Source: Hyphomicrobium sp. CS1BSMeth3
GTDB lineage: Bacteria; Pseudomonadota; Alphaproteobacteria; Rhizobiales; Hyphomicrobiaceae
Direction of reading: 5' to 3'
Assembly: GCF_900117415.1 (NCBI RefSeq)
Contig: NZ_FPEI01000003.1
Span: 186,001-250,000, forward strand
Length of the DNA: 64,000 nt
The position numbers were made by a program, and so were the translations under genes. This document shows positions 1 through 8,611 of the stretch, in pieces (position 1 is the stretch's first letter; each line of letters begins with the position of its first letter). Below the pieces are notes generated by a model. The model saw nothing but the letters and a program-made list of their open reading frames with translations. It was not told where the DNA came from and ran no database searches.

Positions 1-359
1 TCGGAGCTGCTTCCGGCACTTGCCGGCAGCATTTCATAGAGCTTGGCGATCTTCAGCTCGGGATCGCCGATCAGGGGGTAGTCCACGGCGTGGCCGGTGA
101 CGTCCTTGATGTCCTGCTTCCAACGCTGGTGGCTCTCGACGGGATCGACCGAGATGCCGATGATCTTCGTATTGCGCTTTGCGAAGTCTCCGGCGAGGCC
201 GGCCATGTAACCGAGCTCGGTCGTGCAGACGGGTGTGAAGTCCTTGGGATGGGAGAAGAGCACGGCCCAGCCGTCTCCAATCCATTCGTGGAAATTGATC
301 GGACCGGCTGTGGTGTCCGCGGAGAAGTCTGGGGCTTCGTCATTGATACGCAGTGCCAT
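1..359 (-). CDS. 1-Cys peroxiredoxin (AhpC/TSA family, Prx6 type), 3' end cut by the window
   Basis: Reading back from an ATG at 357-359 gives an open frame that runs off the window edge (about 119 residues seen). It starts MALRINDEAPDF and carries the peroxidatic-cysteine motif PVCTTELG, with the conserved HPKDFTP just before it. These are hallmarks of the Prx6/1-Cys branch of thiol peroxidases, which reduce H2O2 and organic peroxides in the cytoplasm. The residues ISVDPVESH and DYPLIGD also fit the thioredoxin-fold core. The C-terminal dimerisation part is outside the window, so a resolving cysteine cannot be excluded. The gene lies 157 nt downstream of the phosphopantetheinyl transferase gene on the same strand but is probably unrelated to it. 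The family call is firm; the subfamily is less so because the gene is truncated. Confidence 0.9.
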   Translation of the reverse strand, partial: MALRINDEAPDFSADTTAGPINFHEWIGDGWAVLFSHPKDFTPVCTTELGYMAGLAGDFAKRNTKIIGISVDPVESHQRWKQDIKDVTGHAVDYPLIGDPELKIAKLYEMLPASAGSSS

Positions 360-516
360 TGTTGCCTCGCTCAATGATGAGGGTGGCGACGGCCCGCCCT
401 CGGGGACTGTCAGACCCGTATCAGCTTAGGGCAGGCTGTTGTCAGGTTCAAATCAGCTACCACGGCCCGTGTCGGCCACCTCGTTCAAATTGATGCGAAG
501 CTTATGAGAGGGCGGT

Positions 517-1236
517 CTAAGGATCGGCGCGCGCCGGCAGCTCAGGGTCGATGCGGCGTATGCGGATATCGATCGCTGCGCCGCCGGCATCGACCGCGAC
601 GGCGCCGACAATGCCTTCCGACACATCGAAACCCTCGAACCGCCACGACCGCAGCACTCCGGCATCACCGCCGATACCGATCGGCCGAATAGCCACGTCG
701 GCGGTCGGCTCGGTCTCGAGGCTCTGCAGGCCGCCGGCGAGGCCATCCCCTGTCGCCTTCAGATAGGCCTCTTTGGCAACCCAACTTCGAAAGAAGGCGC
801 GCGTACGGTCGCCCGGCACGATCGCGGCATACAAGCCGAGCTCCCGCTCGCTGAACACATTGGTCGCCAGGTCATCGATGGCCGGCCGCAATGCCTCGAT
901 ATCGACACCCAGGCGCGCGACGGCACCGGTCGCGAGCGCGCAATAGCCACCGCTGTGCGACAGGTTGAACGCTACCGGCGCCGAGATACCCTCGAGATGA
1001 GGCTTGCCTCGTGCCTCCGTCCTGAACACGACGGCCTCCGGCGGGATGCCGCAGAGGGCCCCCAAACGCTCGCGCGCCACTCCATGGCTGACGATCAACT
1101 CGCGCGCGCTGTCGGTGCGCATCTTCTCGATGCGCGACCTCTCTGCAGAATCGAGGATCGTGTGAAGGCTCTCCAGTCGCCCGGCAGACACCGAGATCGG
1201 CCAGATCGAGACTGTGACAGGGATGAGACTGGGCAT
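517..1236 (-). CDS. 4'-phosphopantetheinyl transferase (Sfp/AcpT superfamily)
   Basis: The enzyme moves phosphopantetheine from CoA to the serine of carrier-protein domains. Both family signatures are visible: LGVDIE (Mg-binding Asp and Glu) and WVAKEAYLK (W-x-x-KEA-x-x-K), with FNLSHSGGY before them (substrate-binding SHS). I start it at the ATG at 1234-1236 (239 residues) because the reading frame continues 28 residues upstream with no family-like sequence. The window holds two proteins with carrier domains, the NRPS-like protein at 2542 and the PKS at 19860, and this gene sits at the edge of that locus, so it is the natural activator of both. It is about the usual Sfp length. Whether it also serves other carrier proteins in the cell cannot be seen here. 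Confidence 0.92.
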   Translation of the reverse strand: MPSLIPVTVSIWPISVSAGRLESLHTILDSAERSRIEKMRTDSARELIVSHGVARERLGALCGIPPEAVVFRTEARGKPHLEGISAPVAFNLSHSGGYCALATGAVARLGVDIEALRPAIDDLATNVFSERELGLYAAIVPGDRTRAFFRSWVAKEAYLKATGDGLAGGLQSLETEPTADVAIRPIGIGGDAGVLRSWRFEGFDVSEGIVGAVAVDAGGAAIDIRIRRIDPELPARADP

Positions 1237-1471
1237 GTCACACAATGCTGCGGGCCTTTGCCGAAGACTATCATGAGCGCGATGGAATGCCAGCGCAGCA
1301 CCGATCGAGCACCGGCGCACTGCAGCTTCGTGCGCGCATTCCGGTGCGCGGGCTGATGCCGGAGGCCCCGGCGATACGTTGACAAGCCTTGCCCGGGTTG
1401 TAGTTTGGCCCCCTCGCTGGCCGCGCAGCCGCCGCTAGATGATGCTCGCTTGGCTGCGTATAGGATTGCGT

Positions 1472-2350
1472 ATGATTTCTATTGTGCTGCCAAGTGGGAT
1501 TACCACAAGCAAACTGGGATTTGGCACCGCCAGGCTGCACCATATGGGCAGCTCGAAGGACCGGCAGCGGTTGCTCGCTGCGGCTTTTGACCTTGGGCTG
1601 CACCATTTCGACACGGCCCCCTCGTACGGACACGGCCTGGCCGAGCGCGAGTTGCAGACCTTCCTGCGCCCTCGTCGCAATTCCTTCACCGTCGCGACGA
1701 AGTACGGGATTCCCGCGGCGGGGTGGATCGCCCGCGCGCCTCTTTCGGCTGTGCGTCCCGCTCTCGTGTTGCAGAAGGTCGCCAGCAAGGTCGGCCTCGC
1801 GCGCGAGGTATGGCCGGAGCTCACATCGGAAGGGCTGAGGCGAACCGTCGAGGACTCGCTCAGGCGCCTCAAGGTGGATGTGATCGACATCCATTTTCTG
1901 CACGAGGCCAATTTGCAGCGCGCGACGCGGCCGCAGGAGCTTGCGGAGACCTACCGCAGCCTCATCAAGCAAGGCCTCATTCGGGCGTTCGGCATCGCCG
2001 GCGACTTTGCCGGCTGTGCCGAATTGAAGCGTCAAGCCGGCTGGGAAGATGCCATCGTGCAGACCGACGAGGCGCAATGGTCTGCGGAGCTCGTTCCCGA
2101 CATTACCTACCGCGTCATCGTTTCAGGACCGCAGCAGCACGGCCCGAGCGGATTGACCGATGCTGAAGCGATCGACCGCCTGTACGCGGCGCACCTCCGC
2201 CGCCCGAACGGCATGCTGCTCGTATCCAGCACCAAAGTGGAACACGTCGCGTCCCTGGCGCAGGGCCTGGCAGCACGGTTAACGCCCCGTTTTGGAGAGG
2301 GGCCCGACACCGCCGGGCAGGCGAACTTACCGGCGTCACAGCGTCCCTGA
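1472..2350 (+). CDS. aldo/keto reductase
   Basis: NAD(P)H-dependent oxidoreductase of the AKR superfamily, about 292 residues. The catalytic tetrad is recognisable: Asp and Tyr in FDTAPSYGHG, Lys in VATKYGI, and His in IDIHFLHEA. The early strand LGFGTARLH also fits. I prefer the ATG at 1472 over the one at 1439 because AGGA lies about 7 nt upstream of it; the longer form adds MMLAWLRIGLR, which looks non-native. It is the first plus-strand gene of the locus and precedes the NRPS-like gene by 191 nt. A role in reducing a sugar-nucleotide or an assembly-line product is inference only; the substrate cannot be read from the sequence. The C-terminal part is short for an AKR and lacks a clear NADP-binding tail. 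Confidence 0.85.
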   Translation: MISIVLPSGITTSKLGFGTARLHHMGSSKDRQRLLAAAFDLGLHHFDTAPSYGHGLAERELQTFLRPRRNSFTVATKYGIPAAGWIARAPLSAVRPALVLQKVASKVGLAREVWPELTSEGLRRTVEDSLRRLKVDVIDIHFLHEANLQRATRPQELAETYRSLIKQGLIRAFGIAGDFAGCAELKRQAGWEDAIVQTDEAQWSAELVPDITYRVIVSGPQQHGPSGLTDAEAIDRLYAAHLRRPNGMLLVSSTKVEHVASLAQGLAARLTPRFGEGPDTAGQANLPASQRP

Positions 2351-2463
2351 GCCGAAGCCGTCAAACATTCGTCTAGAAAGACGTGGTTTCGTTGACCGAT
2401 CATCATCGGCGGAACCGGTGGGATGGAATGGTTTAGGCGACACTTAAACACCCACACCTGATT

Positions 2464-2479
2464 TGGCGTTATTCTTGCT
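2464..2479 (+). promoter_or_regulatory. candidate sigma-54 (-24/-12) promoter of the NRPS gene
   Basis: The 16-mer TGGCGTTATTCTTGCT has GG and GC separated by exactly 10 nt and keeps the TGGC and TTGCT halves of the sigma-54 consensus TGGCACG-N4-TTGCW. It lies 62 nt before the ATG at 2542, giving a predicted start near 2490. The inner ACG triplet is not conserved. Confidence 0.5.
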
Positions 2480-2541
2480 GTGCGTTAAGTTCAGCGCGGC
2501 ATAATGCAGGCGCAAGTTCGTGCACTCGCGGGGCTAAGTTA

Positions 2542-5500
2542 ATGCGTGTTAAAGAAATTTCGTGTGTCCTTATGGGGGACGCATCGCTTCTTTCGCAGTG
2601 CGGTAACCAACTTCTGCAGCGCGGCCATCGTATCTCGGCGGTCGTCACAGCCGACAGCGGTATTGCGAGCTGGGCACAGGAGCGCGGGATCCAACGCCTG
2701 CGCGCCGAAGAGGTCATGCGGGACGGCCTTCCGGCCCTCGACTGCGACTGGTTCTTCAGCATTGCAAACCTGCGCATCATACCACCCAAGGTTTGGCAGA
2801 CCGCGCGCCAAGGCGCCGTGAACTTTCATGACGGCCCCCTTCCGCGCCATGCCGGCCTTTATGCCCCTGCCTGGGCAATCCTCGCTGGCGACACCGACTA
2901 TGGCGTGACCTGGCATGCACTGTCCGATCGTGTCGACGAAGGCGTCATCTACGTCCAGACCGCCTTCGAGATCTCCCCGGACGAGACGTCGCTGACCCTC
3001 AATATGAAGTGCTTCGAGGCGGGGCTGGCATCGTTTGCCACTCTGCTCGATGGCATCGAAGCCGGAACGCTCGCCAGCACCCAGCAGAACATGGCGCAGT
3101 GGTCGCGCCACGGCGGGCACGATCGCCCTGCCTTGGGCGCCACCCTGGACTTCGGCAAGACGACCGCTGAAATCAGCCGCCTGTCTCGAGCGCTCAACTT
3201 CGGTGCCGGCTACAAGAACCCGCTGAGCCTGCCGAAGCTCAGGACGGCCTCGCGCGCCTATAACGTGTTGTCGCTCGAAACGGTGGAGCGCCCCGCTTCG
3301 GCCAGCGCAGGCACCGTCCTCTCCGTGGACGCCACCTCGGCGGAAATCTCCACAGTCGATGGGGCTGTTCGCATCGGTGGACTGAGCAATGCTTCGGGCA
3401 AGCCGGTCGCGATTGCCGACGTCCTGCGCGCCGGTGAGGTGCTGCCGTCGCCCGCGAGCGACGACGCACAGGATCTCGAGGCCTTGCTCGCCGACGTTGC
3501 GCATCATGAGCTGTATTTCCGCCGGCGGCTGCGCGACTTCCGCGATCTGGATCTGTACGGGATCACCGCTGCGGACGAAAAGTCACCCGCGCAGTGGCAG
3601 AGCGTGGATCTCCCTCTTCCTCAGGGCCTCGCGGATGCGCGCGCGCTGGCCGCGCTTGTGGCCGGTCTCGCGCGCCTGACCGGCCAGGATCGGGTCGAAG
3701 CCTTCTTCACGGATGACGCTCTGACCGCACGCGCGGCACGCCATCCCGGCTATATTGCCGACAGTGTGCCTTTCTGCGCGTCGATCGCCGATCAGGCGAC
3801 GGCAGGGTCGCTCACGCAGGCGGTCACGGCCGAGCTCGCGGAGCTTCGCCGGAACGTGGCATATGTGGCCGACCTTTCAAGTCGCACGCCGTATCTTGGC
3901 ACTCTGCACGCTACCGTCGCCATCAAGCTCACAGCCGATCCGATGGCGGCCAAGCCCTGCGACAGCGCCGCCATCACCTTTGCGCTCCCGGTCAACGGCT
4001 CGATGGCCCGTGTGCTGTTCGACAGTGCCAGGTTCTCAGTCAATGACGCCAAGGCGCTGGCGCAACGCCTGTGCATGGCGCTTGCGGCATTCCATGCCGA
4101 TGACAGCGCCCGCGTCGTTGATCTGCCATTGCTGTCCGAGAATGAGCTGAACGAGCTCCTCCACACGCGAAATGCCACGGCGCACGAGCATGACCGCGCC
4201 GCGCTCGTTCACACCCTCTTCGAACGCCAGGCCGCGGCGACACCGGACGCCATTGCCCTCGTGTGCGGGGCGGAGAGCCTCACCTACGGCGAGCTCGACG
4301 CCAAGGCCAGCCGCGTCGCTTCTTATCTCTCCTCGCTCGGCGTCGGACCCGACACGCTGGTCGGCCTCAATCTCACGCGCTCCTGCGATCTTGTCGTCGG
4401 CGCGCTCGCGATCCTGAAGGCCGGCGGCGCTTACGTCCCGCTCGACCCGGCCTATCCCGCCGATCGCATTGCCTACATGATCGAGGATAGCGGCCTTGCA
4501 ACGCTGATCGTGGAGGCCTCGGCACTGCCGACGACCGCCATCCCGGGCGTGCGCGCGATCTCGATTGCTGGTGCGCTTGCAGCCGCTCCCGCCGCCTCGG
4601 CCCAGGCGCACCACGCCGCGCCGCATAACCTCGCCTATGTGATCTACACGTCCGGCTCCACTGGCCGCCCGAAAGGCGTGATGGTCGAGCATCGCAATGT
4701 CGTCAATTTCTTCGCGGGCATGGATGATCGCATCCACCGCCCCGCGACGGGGCAGCCGGTCTGGCTGGCGGTGACGAGCCTCTCGTTCGACATTTCGGTT
4801 CTGGAGCTCTTCTGGACGCTCGCCCGCGGCTTCAAGGTCGTCATTCAACCAGACGAGCACTACCATCACGAGGGCGGTGCGCACGCACAGGCCGCACGGC
4901 GCGCAGCCAACATGGATTTCGGCCTCTTCTACTGGGGCGATGACGACGCGCCGGGTGCGAAGAAGTATCAACTGCTCCTCGAGGGCGCGCGCTTCGCCGA
5001 CGCGCATGGCTTCAACGCCGTGTGGACGCCGGAGAGGCACTTCCATGCCTTCGGCGGTCCCTACCCAAATCCGGCCGTCACGGGCGCCGCTGTCGCTGCC
5101 GTGACGAAGAACCTTTCGATCCGCGCCGGTAGCTGCGTGCTGCCGCTCCACCATCCTGCGCGTGTCGCGGAGGAATGGGCTGTCGTCGACAACTTGAGCA
5201 ATGGCCGCGCCGCTCTGGCCTTTGCCTCGGGCTGGATGCCAGAAGACTTTCTCTTGCGCCCCGAGAATGCGCCTCCGACCAATCGGTCGGCGCTCTTCCG
5301 CGACATGGAGGTCGTGCGCAAGCTTTGGCGCGGGGAGAAGGTTGCGTTCGGCGCGCCGGACGGCAAACCCGTCGACGTCATGACGCAGCCACGTCCCATT
5401 CAGAAAGAGCTCCCGATCTGGGTGACGACCGCCGGCAACCCGGAGACCTTCCGCGACGCTGCGCGTGCCGGTGCCAATGTGTTGACGCATCTGCTCGGCC

Positions 5501-7215
5501 AGTCGATCGATGAAGTGGCGGAGAAGGTCGCGGCCTATCGCGATGAGTTGCGCAAGCATGGGCGCGATCCGTCCCAATACAAAGTCACGATGATGCTGCA
5601 CACGCTCGTCGGCCGCGACCGCGAGGTCGTCCGCGAGCAGGCGCGCGCCCCCATGAAGAACTATCTTCGGAGCGCGGCGGCGCTCATCAAGCAGTACGCA
5701 TGGGCATTCCCGGCCTTCAAGCGGCCGCAGGGCGTGAACAAGCCGACGGATCTCGACCTGCGCACGCTGGCCGACGACGAGATGGAGGCGATCCTCGAGT
5801 TCGCCTTTCTGCGCTACTTCGATGACAGCGGCCTGTTCGGCACCGTTGAGGACGCGCTTGCCCGCGTCGATCAGCTCTCCGCCATCGGCATCGACGAGAT
5901 CGCCTGCCTCATCGATTTTGGCATTGCGTCCGAGATCGCCTTCGAAGCTTTGAAGCCGCTCGCCGAGGTCGTGGCGGCGGTCAAGGCGCGCCGTCCTGCC
6001 GAGCAGCCGCTCGCTGCGACCGCGACGGCATCGGAGGTCGAGCGTGCCGGCGCGCTCATCCGCCGTCATGGCGTCACGCACCTCCAGTGCACGCCCGCCA
6101 TGGCCACGATGCTGCTCGAGAGCGACGAGGATCGCGCCGCCCTGGCAGAAGTCCGCCACATGTTCCTCGGCGGCGAAGCCCTGCAGGGGCCGCTGCTCCG
6201 CCAGCTCCGGCGCGCGACGAACGCCAGCATCGAGAACATGTACGGGCCTACTGAAACGACGATCTGGTCGTCCACCGGCCCGGCCCACGATACGGACGGC
6301 AATGTGCCGCTCGGCACGCCGATCGCCAACACGCAGCTCTATGTTCTCGATGCGCGCTTGCGGCCGGTGCCGCCGGGGATGCCCGGCGAGCTGCTCATCG
6401 GCGGCGAAGGCGTCGTGCGCGGCTATCACAACCGCCCCGAGCTGACCGCGGAGCGCTTCGTCGCCAATCCGTTCGTTCCTGGCAGCCGCATGTACCGCAC
6501 CGGCGATCTCGTCCGCATCGGCAGCGAGGGCGATATCCACTTCATCGGCCGCAATGATCATCAGGTCAAAGTTCGCGGCCACCGCATCGAGCTTGGCGAG
6601 ATCGAGAACTGCATCGGCCGCCATCCGGGCGTCAGCCAGGCCGTGACCATCATCCGCGAGGACACGCCCGGCGACGTTCGCATCGTCGCCTACTTGCGCT
6701 TCAAGAGCGGATCGATCTCGGACGAGGAGCTGCGCACGCACGTGCGCACGTCGCTGCCCGAGTTCATGGTGCCCGCGCACTTCGTCGCTCTCGAGCAGTT
6801 CCCGCTGACGCCCAACCTGAAGGTGGATCGAAAGCTGCTGCCCAAGCCCGGCAAAGCGTCCCCTGCCGCGACGAGCGAAGCATACGTGGCTCCCGAGAGC
6901 GACCTCGAGAGGCAGATCGCGGACATCTTCAAGAGCATTCTGGGCGTCGATCGTGTCGGCCTGAACGACAACTTCTTCAATCTTGGCGGTCACTCGCTGC
7001 TGGCCGTTCAGGCCCATCGCGAGATCAAGGCCAACGTCACGCCGAAGCTCTCGATCACCGACCTCTACCGCTTTCCGACGATATCAGGATTGGTCGGGCA
7101 CCTGCGCGATGCGGATGGCGCGAGCAAGCATCTCACGAATGTGGCTGCGCGCGCTGCCGAACGCCGCGCCGCCCTCGCCGGCCGCCGCGCGGCCATGACA
7201 CGACCAGCGGGCTGA
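2542..7215 (+). CDS. NRPS-like protein: formyltransferase / condensation-like / adenylation domain split by an FMN luciferase-like monooxygenase / PCP
   Basis: This 1557-residue assembly-line protein belongs by architecture to the MupA/Atu3671-type monooxygenase family. Residues 1-190 are a formyl-THF formyltransferase fold with NFH (Asn94, His96) and Asp132 in VDEGVIY, followed by an FMT C-terminal-like segment to about 300. Residues 310-545 resemble the end of a condensation domain but lack HHxxxDG. The adenylation domain starts near 555, with A3 YTSGSTGRPKG and A4 FDISVLELF. It is interrupted at about 791-1150 by the monooxygenase (MDFGLFYW, WTPERHFH) and resumes near 1168 with A5 NMYGPTETT, A7 YRTGDLV and A10 NLKVDRK. 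A peptidyl carrier domain ends it, with the phosphopantetheine serine at 1485 in GGHSL. It has no thioesterase, so its product should pass to another protein, most simply the PKS at 19860. It likely activates one amino acid, oxidises it and may formylate it; the substrate is unknown. Confidence 0.9.
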   Translation: MRVKEISCVLMGDASLLSQCGNQLLQRGHRISAVVTADSGIASWAQERGIQRLRAEEVMRDGLPALDCDWFFSIANLRIIPPKVWQTARQGAVNFHDGPLPRHAGLYAPAWAILAGDTDYGVTWHALSDRVDEGVIYVQTAFEISPDETSLTLNMKCFEAGLASFATLLDGIEAGTLASTQQNMAQWSRHGGHDRPALGATLDFGKTTAEISRLSRALNFGAGYKNPLSLPKLRTASRAYNVLSLETVERPASASAGTVLSVDATSAEISTVDGAVRIGGLSNASGKPVAIADVLRAGEVLPSPASDDAQDLEALLADVAHHELYFRRRLRDFRDLDLYGITAADEKSPAQWQSVDLPLPQGLADARALAALVAGLARLTGQDRVEAFFTDDALTARAARHPGYIADSVPFCASIADQATAGSLTQAVTAELAELRRNVAYVADLSSRTPYLGTLHATVAIKLTADPMAAKPCDSAAITFALPVNGSMARVLFDSARFSVNDAKALAQRLCMALAAFHADDSARVVDLPLLSENELNELLHTRNATAHEHDRAALVHTLFERQAAATPDAIALVCGAESLTYGELDAKASRVASYLSSLGVGPDTLVGLNLTRSCDLVVGALAILKAGGAYVPLDPAYPADRIAYMIEDSGLATLIVEASALPTTAIPGVRAISIAGALAAAPAASAQAHHAAPHNLAYVIYTSGSTGRPKGVMVEHRNVVNFFAGMDDRIHRPATGQPVWLAVTSLSFDISVLELFWTLARGFKVVIQPDEHYHHEGGAHAQAARRAANMDFGLFYWGDDDAPGAKKYQLLLEGARFADAHGFNAVWTPERHFHAFGGPYPNPAVTGAAVAAVTKNLSIRAGSCVLPLHHPARVAEEWAVVDNLSNGRAALAFASGWMPEDFLLRPENAPPTNRSALFRDMEVVRKLWRGEKVAFGAPDGKPVDVMTQPRPIQKELPIWVTTAGNPETFRDAARAGANVLTHLLGQSIDEVAEKVAAYRDELRKHGRDPSQYKVTMMLHTLVGRDREVVREQARAPMKNYLRSAAALIKQYAWAFPAFKRPQGVNKPTDLDLRTLADDEMEAILEFAFLRYFDDSGLFGTVEDALARVDQLSAIGIDEIACLIDFGIASEIAFEALKPLAEVVAAVKARRPAEQPLAATATASEVERAGALIRRHGVTHLQCTPAMATMLLESDEDRAALAEVRHMFLGGEALQGPLLRQLRRATNASIENMYGPTETTIWSSTGPAHDTDGNVPLGTPIANTQLYVLDARLRPVPPGMPGELLIGGEGVVRGYHNRPELTAERFVANPFVPGSRMYRTGDLVRIGSEGDIHFIGRNDHQVKVRGHRIELGEIENCIGRHPGVSQAVTIIREDTPGDVRIVAYLRFKSGSISDEELRTHVRTSLPEFMVPAHFVALEQFPLTPNLKVDRKLLPKPGKASPAATSEAYVAPESDLERQIADIFKSILGVDRVGLNDNFFNLGGHSLLAVQAHREIKANVTPKLSITDLYRFPTISGLVGHLRDADGASKHLTNVAARAAERRAALAGRRAAMTRPAG

Positions 7216-7270
7216 TGTGCCTACCTAAGGCCGAAGCTCGATCAACCGGAAGCCAGCCGCAAGAAGTTCG

Positions 7271-8611
7271 ATGGAAGAGCAAAGCCGGTCTGCACCGTAT
7301 CGCCCTCTGCTGATCGCCGAGGCGGCAAATCCAGAATGGACGAGCGTTCCGCTCGTCGGCTGGAACATTGCGCGCGCCATCGCGAAGAGAACGAACGCCC
7401 ATCTCGTAACCCACGTGCGCAATCGGGACGCGATCCTGAGAGCCGGACTTGTGGAGGGAGCGGACTTCACCGCGATCGACAATGAGTACATGGCCGCGCC
7501 GATGTACCGGCTTTCCGATCGCCTGCGGGGAGGCGACGGCAAGGGCTGGACGACGATGATGGCCTTCTCGTCGATGAGCTACTACTCATTCGAACGGGAA
7601 GTCTGGCGGCAGTTTGGCTCACAGATTGAAGCCGGGAGGTTCGACCTCGTCCATCGCATCACGCCTCTCAGCCCGACCAATCAAAGTCCCATTGCCAAGA
7701 AGCTGGCGCAGGCCGGCGTTCCATTCGTGATCGGACCGCTGAATGGCGGCGCGCCCTGGCCCAAGAATTTTCGCGCCCGTCAATATGCCGAGAAGGAGTG
7801 GTTGGCGCATATCCGAGCTGCTCACAAGCTCATGCCGTTTTACAGAGCCACCCGAAGGCATGCCTCCGCCCTCATCGTCGGCTCCAAGCACACGCTGAGT
7901 GATATGCCGGAGTGGGCGCAGCACAAGTGCGTGCTCATTCCGGAGAACGGCGCAGACGAAAGCTGGCTGGTCCCGCGCGTGCCCCGATCTGCCTCTACGG
8001 TAAGCGCCATATTCATCGGCCGCCTGGTGCCATACAAGGGCGCCGACATTCTCTTGAAAGCCGCTCAACCGCTGCTTCTCGCGGGGCGCCTCACGATCGA
8101 TATCGTCGGAGATGGACCGCAGCGAGCGGAGCTCGAGCAACTGGCCACCGAGCTCGGCGTTCGCGATCAGGTGAACTTCCGTGGCTGGCTGAAGCAGCCC
8201 GAGGCGCTGAGTCTTCTGCGCGCCGCCGACTTCATGGCTCTTCCGAGCATCCGCGAGTTTGGCGGCGGTGTCGTCGTCGAGGCCATGGCAAGCGGAACAG
8301 TGCCCGTGGTCGCCGACTATGCCGGGCCGTCCGAGCTCGTCGATGAGCACACCGGCATTCGCGTCGCGTTCCACGATGCGGAAAGCCTCATTCAGGGAAT
8401 GCGGCAGGCCTTCGAGCGCATCATCGCCGCTCCCGATGCCCTTATCCAAATGGGTAAGGCCGCCCAAGAGAAAGTTCGACGCGAACTCACATGGCAGGCG
8501 AAAGCCGAGCAAATCTTGTCTGTCTACGCTACGGCCCTTCGTTCCCGCACGCGCGATGGAGCGATGGCCAGATCGGCAATTCCGGCCCCCCTGCCCGCGA
8601 GAGAATTATGA
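7271..8611 (+). CDS. glycosyltransferase family 4-type
   Basis: Retaining GT-B glycosyltransferase of 446 residues, expected to act in the cytoplasm on the lipid-linked repeat unit. The C-terminal donor-binding half shows IFIGRLVPYKG, IVGDGPQRAELE and the E-x7-E motif in EFGGGVVVEAMASG. The N-terminal half has PLNGGAPWP and the HRITP stretch typical of family members that act in exopolysaccharide loci. It begins 55 nt after the NRPS gene and its stop overlaps the ATG of the next glycosyltransferase gene (ATGA at 8608), so it is in the same operon. The last 25 residues after YATAL are outside the conserved fold. The transferred sugar cannot be deduced. Confidence 0.9.
   Translation: MEEQSRSAPYRPLLIAEAANPEWTSVPLVGWNIARAIAKRTNAHLVTHVRNRDAILRAGLVEGADFTAIDNEYMAAPMYRLSDRLRGGDGKGWTTMMAFSSMSYYSFEREVWRQFGSQIEAGRFDLVHRITPLSPTNQSPIAKKLAQAGVPFVIGPLNGGAPWPKNFRARQYAEKEWLAHIRAAHKLMPFYRATRRHASALIVGSKHTLSDMPEWAQHKCVLIPENGADESWLVPRVPRSASTVSAIFIGRLVPYKGADILLKAAQPLLLAGRLTIDIVGDGPQRAELEQLATELGVRDQVNFRGWLKQPEALSLLRAADFMALPSIREFGGGVVVEAMASGTVPVVADYAGPSELVDEHTGIRVAFHDAESLIQGMRQAFERIIAAPDALIQMGKAAQEKVRRELTWQAKAEQILSVYATALRSRTRDGAMARSAIPAPLPAREL

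Noticed and set aside
2370-2383. Short stem CGTCT-AGAA-AGACG behind the aldo/keto reductase gene
   Set aside because: Only five pairs and no T-run; too weak for a terminator or operator call.
4036-7017. A very long open frame (993 codons) on the minus strand inside the NRPS gene
   Set aside because: GC-rich codon use keeps the opposite strand free of stops. The translation has no domain, while the plus strand carries complete NRPS motifs.
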